NCBI GenBank assembly: GCA_017416505.1
Contig: JAFQCI010000114.1
Location: 1-37,723 of the forward strand
Reading direction: 5' to 3'
Length of the DNA: 37,723 nucleotides
Source of the DNA: Lachnospiraceae bacterium
GTDB taxonomy: Bacteria > Bacillota_A > Clostridia > Lachnospirales > Lachnospiraceae
Below are positions 1-7,925 of this stretch, piece by piece (position 1 is the first letter of the stretch; each line of letters starts with the position of its first letter). The notes under the pieces were generated by a model, which saw only the letters and a list, made by a program, of their open reading frames with translations, had not been told where the DNA came from and ran no database searches. The position numbers were made by a program, and so were the translations under genes.

Positions 1-168
1 GGTCAAAAGGTATTTTGACCCCATGATACCTACGAATTGCTCCGCACTTTGTGCTCCCGCAATTCTAAAACATTCGAAATCCGCCCTATTCGGGCTACTT
101 TCTCATGTTTTGCGGGTCCCAAAGTCATGTTTTTTCATGCGAGCATGAAAAACATGACCTTTTGACCC
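1..168. repeat. Multi-arm palindromic intergenic repeat, full copy
   Basis: The block is bounded by a 10-bp inverted repeat (GGTCAAAAGG at 1-10, CCTTTTGACC at 158-167). Inside are several hairpins: GGTCAAAA/TTTTGACC (1-20), GAATTGC/GCAATTC (34-65) with an inner GCAC/GTGC stem, AAAACAT/ATGTTTT (67-111) with an inner GCCC/GGGC stem, and a long arm GTCATGTTTT.../...AAAACATGAC (124-158). The last arm is closely related to the hairpin at 12032-12085, and the first 40 bases align without gaps to 17021-17060 at about 28 of 40 positions. It therefore looks like one copy of a dispersed, structured, non-coding repeat. Its left edge is at the window border, so it may extend further. Whether it acts as DNA or RNA is unknown. 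Confidence 0.6.
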
Positions 169-261
169 TAGTATCATCTTATATTAGTATAACGGATTTC
201 TTTTTTTCATGCAATATTCCGCTGACTCATTCGTCCGTTTTTATTTTACTTCAATCCATGA

Positions 262-372
262 AAAGTATTGATTGATGGGAGTATTTTTGCTAAAATCTAC
301 ACGGTACTAATCGCTTCTTTGGTGATGTTTGTGTATGCCAGTGTAAAACTTAGAATAGGAAGAAAGAAATAA
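262..372 (+). other. Possible remnant of a membrane-protein C-terminus
   Basis: After a TGA at 259-261 the frame stays open for 36 codons to TAA at 370-372. It reads a hydrophobic stretch (IYTVLIASLVMFVYASV) followed by a basic tail (KLRIGRKK), which resembles the last transmembrane helix of a membrane protein. No ribosome-binding site or convincing start codon precedes it. It could be a decayed gene end or chance. The rest of 169-533 shows only hairpins. Confidence 0.2.
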
Positions 373-394
373 GATGTGATTTTGGATGCTTTGT

Positions 395-427
395 ATCCTA
401 ATCTTTATTGTAAGAAAAGATTAGGAT
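395..427. terminator. Hairpin, possible terminator
   Basis: ATCCTAATCTTT (395-406) pairs perfectly with AAAGATTAGGAT (416-427) around a 9-nt loop. There is no strong U tract on either side, so terminator activity is uncertain. A second small hairpin (GGGAA/TTCCC) follows near 443-458. It lies just after the possible membrane-protein remnant and downstream of the minus-strand zinc-ribbon gene. Confidence 0.35.
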
Positions 428-533
428 ATGGTATGTAGGGATGGGAATTACTTCCCACATTCCCCACCAGGACCATCCTTTCGAAAAACAGAAGTTTACG
501 TTCCGTATCAGCCCTTTGAAAAACTAAGTTTTG

Positions 534-758
534 TTAGTTAGATATGTTGGTACTAAATATCATTTTTTGGCGATTTTCACAATAATCAGCTTGTATTTTA
601 AATTTAGCTAATGAATAATCTGCATCAATCATACCCTTTCCCACCATTTTGTCCATCACACTAAGCTTTTCGTTTTGAGGTTCCCAAAATATTTTACTTC
701 TACCATCACCAGATATAATCCCTTTTTTCATTTCTTTTTCACAAAATGGACACTTCAT
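534..758 (-). CDS. Small zinc-ribbon protein, DUF6487-like
   Basis: A 74-aa cytoplasmic protein beginning MKCPFCEKEMKKG, which resembles the DUF6487 zinc-ribbon family (CPYCxxEMxxG near the N-terminus, a second cysteine pair near the C-terminus). Function is unknown. I start it at 758 because GGAGGA lies six bases upstream; an in-frame ATG at 794 has no such site. A good promoter (TTGAAA, 16 nt, TATAAT) lies at 816-843. The first Cys pair is present (C3, C6). In the second, C60 is kept but the expected partner three residues on is Arg63 (codon CGC, one base from TGC), so the metal site may be broken. Family assignment is from memory of the motif pattern and is moderate. Confidence 0.6.
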   Translation of the reverse strand: MKCPFCEKEMKKGIISGDGRSKIFWEPQNEKLSVMDKMVGKGMIDADYSLAKFKIQADYCENRQKMIFSTNISN

Positions 759-815
759 TTTTTCCTCCTTCGAAGACTTGAAAAACTTCTTCATGTATAT
801 ATTTTTTTTAATTCA

Positions 816-843
816 ATTATAACTTTTTTTACTGTTATTTCAA
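816..843 (-). promoter_or_regulatory. Promoter for the DUF6487-like gene
   Basis: Read on the minus strand: TTGAAA (838-843), a 16-nt spacer, and TATAAT (816-821). It lies 58 bases upstream of the start at 758. Confidence 0.55.
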
Positions 844-900
844 GTATTAAGAGATTGATTGATATTGTTTTGATGAATTCAGGGGGGGAGGGGACAAGAG

Positions 901-948
901 ATGAAGTACAGGTTATTATTATTTGATTTGGATGGAACATTGTTATAA
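901..948 (+). pseudogene. Truncated HAD phosphatase start (relic)
   Basis: ATG at 901 is preceded by a G-rich ribosome-binding site (GGGGGGGAGGGG) and reads MKYRLLLFDLDGTLL, then TAA at 946-948. This is the catalytic motif I (DxDGT) opening of HAD-superfamily phosphatases, especially YjjG/YfnB-like ones that begin MKYxxLLFDLDxTLL. Nothing recognisable of the remaining roughly 210 residues follows in any frame up to 1140. It is therefore a decayed or deletion-truncated gene end rather than a functional protein. The surrounding gap (844-1141) holds nothing else except the SdpR operator and promoter. Confidence 0.55.
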
Positions 949-1051
949 ATGGAAAAACGTTTTCAAAATTTACCATGCAGGAGATATAAAATTACAGAAA
1001 GTAAGGGATTATGATTGGAGTATCTCCCTCTAAGAACAAAACTGTCATCAG

Positions 1052-1075
1052 CTATTTAAAAAAATTTTTAAATAG
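1052..1075. promoter_or_regulatory. Perfect palindrome, candidate SdpR/ArsR operator
   Basis: CTATTTAAAAA and TTTTTAAATAG form a perfect 11-bp inverted repeat with a 2-base centre. It ends three bases before the -35 box of the operon that begins with an ArsR-type autorepressor. An A/T-rich dyad at this position is what an SdpR-type repressor would be expected to bind. That assignment is inference. Confidence 0.45.
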
Positions 1076-1078
1076 TGA

Positions 1079-1107
1079 TTGACAATATATTTTTATAGGA
1101 ATATAAT
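1079..1107 (+). promoter_or_regulatory. Consensus promoter of the sdpR-sdpI-yhfC operon
   Basis: TTGACA (1079-1084), exactly 17 nt, TATAAT (1102-1107). Both hexamers match the vegetative consensus perfectly. The start codon of the repressor gene is 35 bases downstream. Confidence 0.8.
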
Positions 1108-1141
1108 CTAATTAAAATAATTTTGAAATAGGTGTGATACG

Positions 1142-1411
1142 ATGGGTGCGACAAGTATTTTCAAAGTGCTATCAGATAAGCAAAGACGAGATATTTTAGT
1201 TTTTTTGAAGGAGGGTAGAATGAATGCGGGAGAAATAGCTGAAAAATTAGGTGTAACGCCGGCAGCTCTTTCTTATCATCTTAAGCTGCTTAAGGATGCA
1301 GATTTAGTGATGGAATATAAAAATAAGAATTACGTTTATTATGAAATCAATACGACAGTCTTTGATGAATTGATTTTATGGATTGAACAGTTTGGAGGTA
1401 AGAAAAAATGA
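1142..1411 (+). CDS. sdpR: SdpR-type ArsR family transcriptional repressor
   Basis: An 89-aa winged-helix regulator. Residues 3-80 form the ArsR fold: MGATSIFKVLSDKQRRDILVFL, then the recognition helix region (EIAEKLGVTPAALSYHLKLLKDADLV) and the beta wing (KNKNYVYYEI). It has no cysteine metal site, as is usual in SdpR autorepressors, which are silenced by capture at the membrane by SdpI. The stop codon overlaps the start of the SdpI-like gene (ATGA), so the two are translationally coupled. In Bacillus subtilis SdpR represses its own operon and SdpI sequesters it when toxin SdpC is present. A perfect palindrome just upstream of the consensus promoter is the likely operator. Family call is strong; the signal here is unknown. 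Confidence 0.88.
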   Translation: MGATSIFKVLSDKQRRDILVFLKEGRMNAGEIAEKLGVTPAALSYHLKLLKDADLVMEYKNKNYVYYEINTTVFDELILWIEQFGGKKK

Positions 1412-2121
1412 AAAAAGTTATGTGGATAGTGTCTATTTTTTCGGTTATTATGACCGCTATTGCAGTACAGTTTATGCCGGATTCCGTCCCGATGCATTAT
1501 AATATGGCAGGTGAAATTGACAGATGGGGTTCGAAATATGAGAATTTTATTTTTGCTGCTATCATAATTGTATTTTCTTTGGTTTGGAGTTTACTTATTG
1601 CATATTATGAGAAGAAGGCTTCTAAGTCATCCGAAGAGAAGGTGTGTGTAGAAGCATTGTCAAATGCTAAAGTGATAAAAGTAACAGGTGTCTCTATGGC
1701 TGTTATGGAAACAGTACTACATGGATATTGTCTTTATAAAGATTGCAAAATTGCCAATGCTGATGTAACACAAGCACAAATGAACATAAGTAAGCTTACC
1801 TGTATTTTAATTGGTTTACTTTTTATTGTTTTAGGAAATTTTATACCAAAAGTAAAAAATAATACGATGATAGGAATTCGTACTAAATGGAGTATGTATA
1901 ATGATGTTACATGGATGAAGAGTAATCGCTTTGGTGGTGTTACATTAATGATAACAGGAGTGCTAGTGATAATGACATCAGTGTTTGTAAAGGAACATAT
2001 CGCTATCATCTGTATGTTGATTTATACATTTGTTGATACGCTTATTACTGTGTTTTTTTCATATAAGGTATACAAATGTGAGGTGAAATCTTCGGCAATG
2101 GTGGAAGAAATGAATAAATAG
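1408..2121 (+). CDS. sdpI: SdpI family membrane protein
   Basis: A 237-aa integral membrane protein. The N-terminus has a DUF1648-like segment (FMPDSVPMHYNMAGEIDRWG, residues 23-42) between the first two membrane helices. The C-terminal half has the SdpI signature (IGIRTKWSMYNDVTW followed by RFGGVTLMITG). Six or so hydrophobic segments are visible. In B. subtilis SdpI confers immunity to the SdpC toxin and recruits SdpR to the membrane. The start overlaps the sdpR stop by four bases, with GGAGGT upstream. No sdpC-like toxin gene is visible in the window, so this may be a stand-alone sensing or immunity pair, or may respond to a toxin made elsewhere. Confidence 0.85.
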   Translation: MKKVMWIVSIFSVIMTAIAVQFMPDSVPMHYNMAGEIDRWGSKYENFIFAAIIIVFSLVWSLLIAYYEKKASKSSEEKVCVEALSNAKVIKVTGVSMAVMETVLHGYCLYKDCKIANADVTQAQMNISKLTCILIGLLFIVLGNFIPKVKNNTMIGIRTKWSMYNDVTWMKSNRFGGVTLMITGVLVIMTSVFVKEHIAIICMLIYTFVDTLITVFFSYKVYKCEVKSSAMVEEMNK

Positions 2122-2140
2122 AGAAAAGGTGGATGATTTT

Positions 2141-2977
2141 ATGGTAAGTATGATTTCTCTTGTTACAATGGTTGTAACATTATTTATATGTATGGTAGTA
2201 CCTGTTATGACGATTATTATATATGCCAAAAAGAATAAGGGAAAAGGAATTTGGTTGTCATGGTTTCTTGGGGCAGCAGGCTTTTTTGTAATGCAGGTTA
2301 TTATTAGAATGCCTATTTTATCGTTACTTTCATTAAGTTCGGGCTTTACAAAATTTGCGAATGAAAATTATATTGTTTATGTGGCAATTCTGGCATTTAC
2401 AGCAGCACTTTTTGAACTGATTGCAAGGTTTGTAGTTTCCATTATTTTGAAAAAGAAGAGTTGTTATGAAGTTGCTGTTGGTGCGGGTCTGGGACACGGT
2501 GGAATCGAAGCAATCATTCTAATTGGTTTGACTTATGTAAATAATCTTTTGTATAGTATTATGATTAACACAGGTACCTTTGATTCTATGGTGGAATCTA
2601 CAGCACAAATGGGCGTAGATGTGAAAGCATTGATGGATGTTAAGGAAGCATTGATAGAAACATCTTCTGCTACATTTTTACTGGCAGGGTATGAACGAAT
2701 TTTGACCATGATTTTGCATCTGGCAATGACCGTTTTGGTGTTTTATTTTGCAAGCAAGAAGAAGACTTTGGTTGGAATGGTATTGTGTCTTTTGATTCAT
2801 ACAGCAATTGATTTTGTACCGGGTTTTGTACAAGGGGCAACGGTTTATGGATATTTTGGTGAAAACTTTACGACAAGAAATGCTTATGCAATTATTTATG
2901 CATTTTTGACAGCTATGGCAGTGGTGGGCATTGTGATAGTGCTTTCGATAAAAAAGAAATGGAAAAAAGAATGTTAG
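2141..2977 (+). CDS. YhfC family intramembrane protease-like protein
   Basis: A 278-aa polytopic membrane protein of the YhfC family (glutamic-type/CAAX-related intramembrane peptidases). Supporting motifs are GLGHGGIEAIIL (H119 and E123 in this numbering) and LIHTAIDFVPG (H220, D224), both inside predicted helices. About eight hydrophobic segments are visible. I prefer ATG 2141, which has AAAGGTGG eight bases upstream, over a GTG at 2129. It lies 19 bases after sdpI and is probably co-transcribed, so it may act on the same membrane signal or peptide. The substrate is unknown. Confidence 0.75.
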   Translation: MVSMISLVTMVVTLFICMVVPVMTIIIYAKKNKGKGIWLSWFLGAAGFFVMQVIIRMPILSLLSLSSGFTKFANENYIVYVAILAFTAALFELIARFVVSIILKKKSCYEVAVGAGLGHGGIEAIILIGLTYVNNLLYSIMINTGTFDSMVESTAQMGVDVKALMDVKEALIETSSATFLLAGYERILTMILHLAMTVLVFYFASKKKTLVGMVLCLLIHTAIDFVPGFVQGATVYGYFGENFTTRNAYAIIYAFLTAMAVVGIVIVLSIKKKWKKEC

Positions 2978-3009
2978 AAAATAAAAAAGCCAGATAGGAG
3001 AAATAAGAC

Positions 3010-4761
3010 ATGTATATTGAAAAAGTAAACAGTCCAAAGGACATAAAGAATCTTAACATAGAAGAATTAAAGGTACTTGCTGGTGAAATCAGGGAGGCAT
3101 TATTAAAGAAATTAAGTGTAAAAGGTGGGCATTTCGGACCTAATTTCGGTTTCGTAGAGGCTACCATAGCCCTTCATTATGTATTTGATTCTCCAAAAGA
3201 TAAGATAGTGTATGATGTATCTCATCAAAGCTATACCCACAAGATGCTGACGGGAAGAAAGGATGCTTTTCTTTATCCTGAACATTATTATGATGTGTCC
3301 GGATATACCAATCCTGAGGAAAGTGAACATGATTTCTTTAATATCGGTCACACCTCTACGGCAGTCAGTCTGGCCTGAGGTCTTGCGAAAGCAAGGGACT
3401 TAAAAGGGGACAAGGAGAACATCATTGCAGTAGTGGGAGATGGTTCTTTAAGCGGTGGAGAAGCCTTAGAAGGCATTGACTTTGCTTCTGAACTTGAAAG
3501 TAACTTTATTATCATCGTAAATGATAATGATATGTCCATTGCAGAAAATCATGGAGGGCTTTATCATAATTTAAGACAGCTTAGAGAAAGTAAGGGAAGT
3601 ACTCCTTGTAATCTTTTTAAAGCAATGAACCTTGATTATCTTTATGTGGATGAGGGCAATGACATTGCGACTTTAATTCAGGCCTTCGAACAGGTAAAAG
3701 ACAGTGAAAAACCAATCGTTATCCATATCAATACGGAAAAGGGAAAAGGTTATAAACCGGCGGAGGAACAGAAGGAAAACTGGCACTGGTGTATGCCTTT
3801 TGATGCGGAAACAGGAAAATCTACCGTTACCTCGGAAGGAGAGGATTATAGTACATTAACCTGTGAATTCCTTATGGATAAAATGAAAAAGGATAAAAGG
3901 GTGGTTACGATGGTGGCGGCAGTCCCTACCAACATCGGGTTTACAGAGGAAAAAAGAAAAGAAGCCGGTAAACAGTTCATCGATGTAGGGATTGCAGAAG
4001 AACACGCCATTGCCATGGCATCCGGCATTGCTGCCAATGGAGGAAAGCCTGTATTTGCGACGCATTCCAGCTTCCTGCAAAGAACCTATGACCAGTTGTC
4101 ACAGGATTTATGTGTAAATCAGAATCCAGCCACTATTTTAGTAAATACGGCATCGGTTTATGGTATGAATGATGTAACACACCTTGGAATTTATGATATA
4201 CCAATGATATCAAATATACCGAATATGGTATATCTTGCACCGACCTGCAAGGAGGAATATTTTGCCATGCTTGATTGGAGTATTGAGCAGAATCAATATC
4301 CGGTAGCCATTCGTATTCCTTGTAATGGTGTGATTTCATCTAGCCGTGAAATACCAAAGGATTATGGAACTTTGAATCAATATGAAACAGTGCAAAAGGG
4401 AAACGAAATCGCGGTTCTTGCCTTGGGAGATTTCTTCCAGATTGGAGAAGCTGTGGTAAAAGCCATAGAAGAAAAGTCAGGTAAAAAGGCAACCTTAATC
4501 AATCCTAGATATATCACAGGACTGGATAAGGAATTATTAGAGGAATTAAAGAAAGACCATACGAAGGTGGTTACTTTAGAAGATGGTATTTTAGATGGCG
4601 GTTTTGGTGAAAAAATCGCAAGATTTTATGGACAAAGTGATATGAAGGTTTATAATTACGGGCTAAAGAAGGAATTCATTGACCGTTATGTAGTAGAAGA
4701 GGTATTAAAGGAAAATCGTATTACAGTAGAACAGATTTTAGAAGATATTTTTTCATCCTAG
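3010..4761 (+). pseudogene. dxs: 1-deoxy-D-xylulose-5-phosphate synthase family gene, interrupted by in-frame UGA
   Basis: A DXS/transketolase-like thiamine-diphosphate enzyme (pyruvate + glyceraldehyde-3-phosphate to DXP, the first step of the MEP isoprenoid route). The frame is continuous from ATG 3010 to TAG 4759-4761 except for a TGA at 3376-3378 (codon 123). Before it comes the N-terminal region with GHTSTAVSLA; after it comes GLAKARDL and the ThDP motif VVGDGSLSGGEALEG...VNDNDMS, then the pyrimidine domain (IDVGIAEEHAIAMASGIA) and a C-terminal transketolase domain. Read through, it would be about 583 aa, close to a short Lachnospiraceae DXS-like form. No frameshift is present. Restart at ATG 3433 lacks a well-spaced Shine-Dalgarno and would drop about 140 residues. 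Possibilities are a nonsense mutation, sequencing error, read-through, or selenocysteine (see findings). Confidence 0.8.
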
Positions 4762-4843
4762 GAAAAAGGAAAGTATGGGAAGTGAAAAGATGCGTTTTTG
4801 ATGCTTTCATATGTTAAAATGAATAAAGTTTAAGAATAGCTTA

Positions 4844-4890
4844 CCCCACAGAAAAGCAAATTTATTTCTGTGGGGGTTATTTGTTTTGTA
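4844..4890 (+). terminator. Rho-independent terminator after dxs
   Basis: CCCCACAGAAA (4844-4854) pairs perfectly with TTTCTGTGGGG (4865-4875) around a 10-nt loop. A T-rich run (GTTATTTGTTTT) follows. It separates dxs from the two-component operon. Confidence 0.8.
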
Positions 4891-4912
4891 ATTATGGGAA
4901 GGAAGGTCTAAG

Positions 4913-5572
4913 ATGGTAAACATATTAATTGTTGAGGATGAAATTTCCATATCGAATTTAATGAAAATGAGCTTAAAAAAATCTGGATATCAGTGTACCT
5001 GTGCATATGACGGAAGTACTGCCATTGATAAGATAGAGGAAAGAGTATTTGATTTAATTTTACTGGATATTATGCTTCCTGGGGCATCGGGATATGAAGT
5101 ATTGGAGTATGTAAAACCGTTGAAAATACCGGTGATTTTTATTACAGCGAAAAATTCTGTCAGTGACAGGGTGAAGGGGTTGAAAATGGGGGCGGAAGAT
5201 TACATTGTCAAGCCTTTTGAAATTGTGGAGTTATTGGCAAGGGTGGAAGTGGTACTGCGTAGATATCAAAAAATAGACACTATTATAGAAGCAGGAGGAT
5301 TAACCATTGACACCAATGCCATGGTTGTAAAAAGAGGGGAGGAGGTAATTCCTCTTACTTATAAGGAGTATGAGTTACTTTTGTTATTTGTGCAAAATCC
5401 TGGTGTGGCTCTTTACAGAGAAACCATATATGAAAGGGTGTGGGGCGGTGACTATCCCTGCGACAGCAGAACCGTAAACCTTCATGTCCAGAGAATGCGG
5501 AAAAAACTAGGGTTGGAGCAGCACATTAAAACAATCAAAAAAATCGGCTATAGATGGGAGAATGAAAATTGA
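4913..5572 (+). CDS. OmpR/PhoB family response regulator
   Basis: A 219-aa cytoplasmic DNA-binding response regulator. The receiver domain (1-115) has the acidic pocket ED9-10, phospho-acceptor D52 (LLDIMLPG), T78 and K100 (VKPFE). The C-terminal winged helix (about 125-217) ends with the recognition region SRTVNLHVQRMRKKL and the wing IKTIKKIGYRWE. It overlaps the start of the following sensor kinase, so the two form a cognate pair. The ribosome-binding site is GGAAGG. The regulon is unknown; the co-transcribed third gene and the nearby C39 peptidase suggest cell-envelope stress or adaptation, but this is inference. Confidence 0.92.
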   Translation: MVNILIVEDEISISNLMKMSLKKSGYQCTCAYDGSTAIDKIEERVFDLILLDIMLPGASGYEVLEYVKPLKIPVIFITAKNSVSDRVKGLKMGAEDYIVKPFEIVELLARVEVVLRRYQKIDTIIEAGGLTIDTNAMVVKRGEEVIPLTYKEYELLLLFVQNPGVALYRETIYERVWGGDYPCDSRTVNLHVQRMRKKLGLEQHIKTIKKIGYRWENEN

Positions 5573-7023
5573 AATTCAGATATAAGTTGATGCTAGGAAT
5601 ATTGCTTACTCTTTGCTTTTCTTTTGGGATAGGCGGTATTTTGCTGATTTATTATTCCTTTCGGTATTCCCTTGATACTGCCACCCTAAACTGTATGCAA
5701 AATTATAATAATGTTCAAAATACCATTAAAATAGCCGGACAGACTGCAGATGGCAATTATGACGATATTTTTGAATCAGTGCTTTCCCAGATGAATGATA
5801 AAAAGTCTACTACATGGAGCTATATCAGGCTGGTGGATGCGAAAACAGGAGAATTGATTTATAGCAATAGTCCTAAAAACATTTCTAAAAATATGGAGAA
5901 AGATTTGGAAGATGCCATCGTAACAGAGTATAGCTGGAAAGAGGGAGAAACTTACTATTATCAGATTACAGGGGATATTTCCATTAGTCTGTTGGACAGC
6001 AATACTGTAATTAAACAATTATCCATCTGTATTGTATATGATATTACACAGGTTTATGAGTTTCGAAATTCTGAGTTAAGGATATATCGAAACATAATGG
6101 TAGTTTTGCTTTTGGTTGGTGTGGCACTGGCATTTCTTTTTTCTTTCTGGCTGACAAAACCCATAGAACAGCTTTCTAAGGTCGTAAAAAAGATTGCACA
6201 AGGGGATATTAAATCCAGAGCGGTCATTTCCAGTGGAGATGAAATAGAGATGCTTTCCAATGATATCAATGTAATGGCAGATACCATTGAAAATGATATG
6301 GAAAAGCTGAAAGAGTCTGTGGAAAAACAGGAATTTTTTATGGCAAGTTTTGCCCATGAAATGAAAACTCCCATGACTTCTATTATTGGATACTCTGACT
6401 TGATAAGAAGTCATGAATTAGATGTAGAAGAAATGAAGGAGTCAGCAAATTATATTTTTCGGGAAAGCAAGCGTTTAGAGGCATTGTCCCTAAAGATGCT
6501 GGAATTGGTGCTTGTAAATCAGGATGAAATTAACTTCCTTATTTCCAATCCCGCAGAGGTAATCCATGATGTGGCAAGAATGATGAGAGTGGGAATGAAG
6601 AAGAAACATATCGATTTAAAAGTGAAGTGTGAGAATGGAAGAGTTTTATTGGACAGGGACCTTTTTCAGTCTATGTTGAATAACCTGATTGATAATGCAG
6701 CAAAATCCATAGATGGGGAAGGAGAAATCTTTGTAAGCGGAAAGAGAAAAGATGGAGAGTATAGGATACAGATAAAGGATAATGGAAGGGGAATGACGGA
6801 AGAAGAACTAGGGAAAATAACGGAGGCTTTTTACCGGGTGGATAAGTCCCGTTCCAGACTGCAAGGCGGGTCAGGTCTTGGACTTGCAATCTGTAAAAAG
6901 ATAGCAGAAATTCACAATACGGAATTGGTATATAAAAGTTGTCCCGGAAAGGGAACAGAAGTTACCATAAGCCTGAAGGAATATCAAAAAGAAGAAGTCA
7001 AGGAGGCAGGGGATGAAGGATAA
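5569..7023 (+). CDS. Membrane sensor histidine kinase
   Basis: A 484-aa kinase with TTG start overlapping the regulator stop (TTGA), with GGGAG ten bases upstream. Order of parts: transmembrane helix 1 (about 8-30), an extracytoplasmic sensor region (31-172), helix 2 (about 175-195), HAMP (195-250), and HisKA with phospho-acceptor H263 in ASFAHEMKTPMTS. The ATPase domain follows, with N box NNLIDNAAKS (371-380), G1 DNGRGM (404-409) and G2 GSGLGLAI (434-441). All catalytic motifs are intact. The sensor domain is not one I recognise. The last 11 bases overlap the next gene, so sensor, regulator and the anchored protein are one operon. Confidence 0.92.
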   Translation: MKFRYKLMLGILLTLCFSFGIGGILLIYYSFRYSLDTATLNCMQNYNNVQNTIKIAGQTADGNYDDIFESVLSQMNDKKSTTWSYIRLVDAKTGELIYSNSPKNISKNMEKDLEDAIVTEYSWKEGETYYYQITGDISISLLDSNTVIKQLSICIVYDITQVYEFRNSELRIYRNIMVVLLLVGVALAFLFSFWLTKPIEQLSKVVKKIAQGDIKSRAVISSGDEIEMLSNDINVMADTIENDMEKLKESVEKQEFFMASFAHEMKTPMTSIIGYSDLIRSHELDVEEMKESANYIFRESKRLEALSLKMLELVLVNQDEINFLISNPAEVIHDVARMMRVGMKKKHIDLKVKCENGRVLLDRDLFQSMLNNLIDNAAKSIDGEGEIFVSGKRKDGEYRIQIKDNGRGMTEEELGKITEAFYRVDKSRSRLQGGSGLGLAICKKIAEIHNTELVYKSCPGKGTEVTISLKEYQKEEVKEAGDEG

Positions 7024-7828
7024 GAAAATACTACTTAGTAAATGTATGGTAATAGTTTGCCTGATTGCAGTATTTTTTCTGCCGGAACTTGTTTTTTATT
7101 ACATTGATAAGCAAGAATTAAATCATGTGAAGGAACAGACTGCGGAAGACAGTAATTTTGTATTATCCAACAAGTCCTCTCTCAATGAACGCTTGAGTGT
7201 GTTTGGGGATGGGTACGATGTCATTGATACGGTCATGAGTGAAGGGGAAAAAGAGAATGTTTATAAGGTGGCTCAGGAGGAAATTAGAGAATTTCTCAAT
7301 ACCATTGGTTATGATATTTCATTTGAGGAGGCTTATGCTATAGATATTACAAAACATATTTATTCCTCTAACACAAAAGATATTTATAGTTTTGTGGCAT
7401 ATCTGGTGGAAGTAGAGTATGCGGATTGCGATATAGATTTTATTCTTGATATGGAAAGTCAGATGATATTATATTTAAAATTGGATTTTACAGACTTTTA
7501 CAATATGTTGTCTACGGAATCAGGAAAGCAATGGGTTGAGGACTATGGCTGTAGGTATTATGGCATTTTGCTTGAAGCTATAAACGATATCAATGAATAT
7601 GGAGGAAAAGGGATGCTATGTAGTATGCTCTATCGATATTATGATAACTTTCAGGTTGAAACAGCAGGGACGATCATGTCAGACACAACCGTGTCTTACA
7701 GTGGAGGCGGAAAAGATAAGGATTTAGAGTATGAATGGATTTATGAATATTATTTTATTGATACCAACCGGGAGCTTATCTGGTACAATGTAAGAGTAAC
7801 AAACAATGCTATCATTTTTAATGATTAA
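7013..7828 (+). CDS. Unrecognised membrane-anchored protein of the two-component operon
   Basis: A 271-aa protein that I do not recognise. One hydrophobic helix (residues 12-31, SKCMVIVCLIAVFFLPELVFYY region) should anchor it, with the remainder outside the membrane. The outer part is acidic, aromatic-rich and without cysteine pairs of an obvious fold. Its start overlaps the kinase gene by 11 bases and has AAGGAGG upstream, so it is translationally coupled to the kinase. An accessory extracytoplasmic partner that modulates the kinase is a reasonable guess because of this position; the sequence itself does not show it. Confidence 0.7.
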   Translation: MKDKKILLSKCMVIVCLIAVFFLPELVFYYIDKQELNHVKEQTAEDSNFVLSNKSSLNERLSVFGDGYDVIDTVMSEGEKENVYKVAQEEIREFLNTIGYDISFEEAYAIDITKHIYSSNTKDIYSFVAYLVEVEYADCDIDFILDMESQMILYLKLDFTDFYNMLSTESGKQWVEDYGCRYYGILLEAINDINEYGGKGMLCSMLYRYYDNFQVETAGTIMSDTTVSYSGGGKDKDLEYEWIYEYYFIDTNRELIWYNVRVTNNAIIFND

Positions 7829-7868
7829 GATGATGCTGTTTTGATGCCTTGAATAGATTTTTATGATG

Positions 7869-7925
7869 CACCATTCCGATATGATGATGTCAGAGCGAAA
7901 AGACACAAAGGAATGGTGATTTTTT
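7869..7925 (+). promoter_or_regulatory. Terminator-like hairpin abutting the C39 peptidase start
   Basis: CACCATTCC (7869-7877) pairs perfectly with GGAATGGTG (7910-7918), followed by ATTTTTT that runs directly into the ATG at 7926. The right arm contains the only Shine-Dalgarno-like sequence (AAAGGAATGG). The same hairpin could therefore end transcripts from the two-component operon and also mask the ribosome-binding site of the peptidase gene. The 32-nt loop is long for a strong terminator. Confidence 0.5.

Noticed and set aside
2678..3037. Minus-strand reading frames opposite the yhfC, dxs, kinase and chemoreceptor genes
   Set aside because: They lie opposite strongly supported genes, lack ribosome-binding sites and have no recognisable domain.
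3433..4761. Annotating the part after the UGA as an independent dxs gene
   Set aside because: No well-spaced ribosome-binding site, and it would lack the N-terminal region needed for the ThDP site; it is the same frame as the upstream part.
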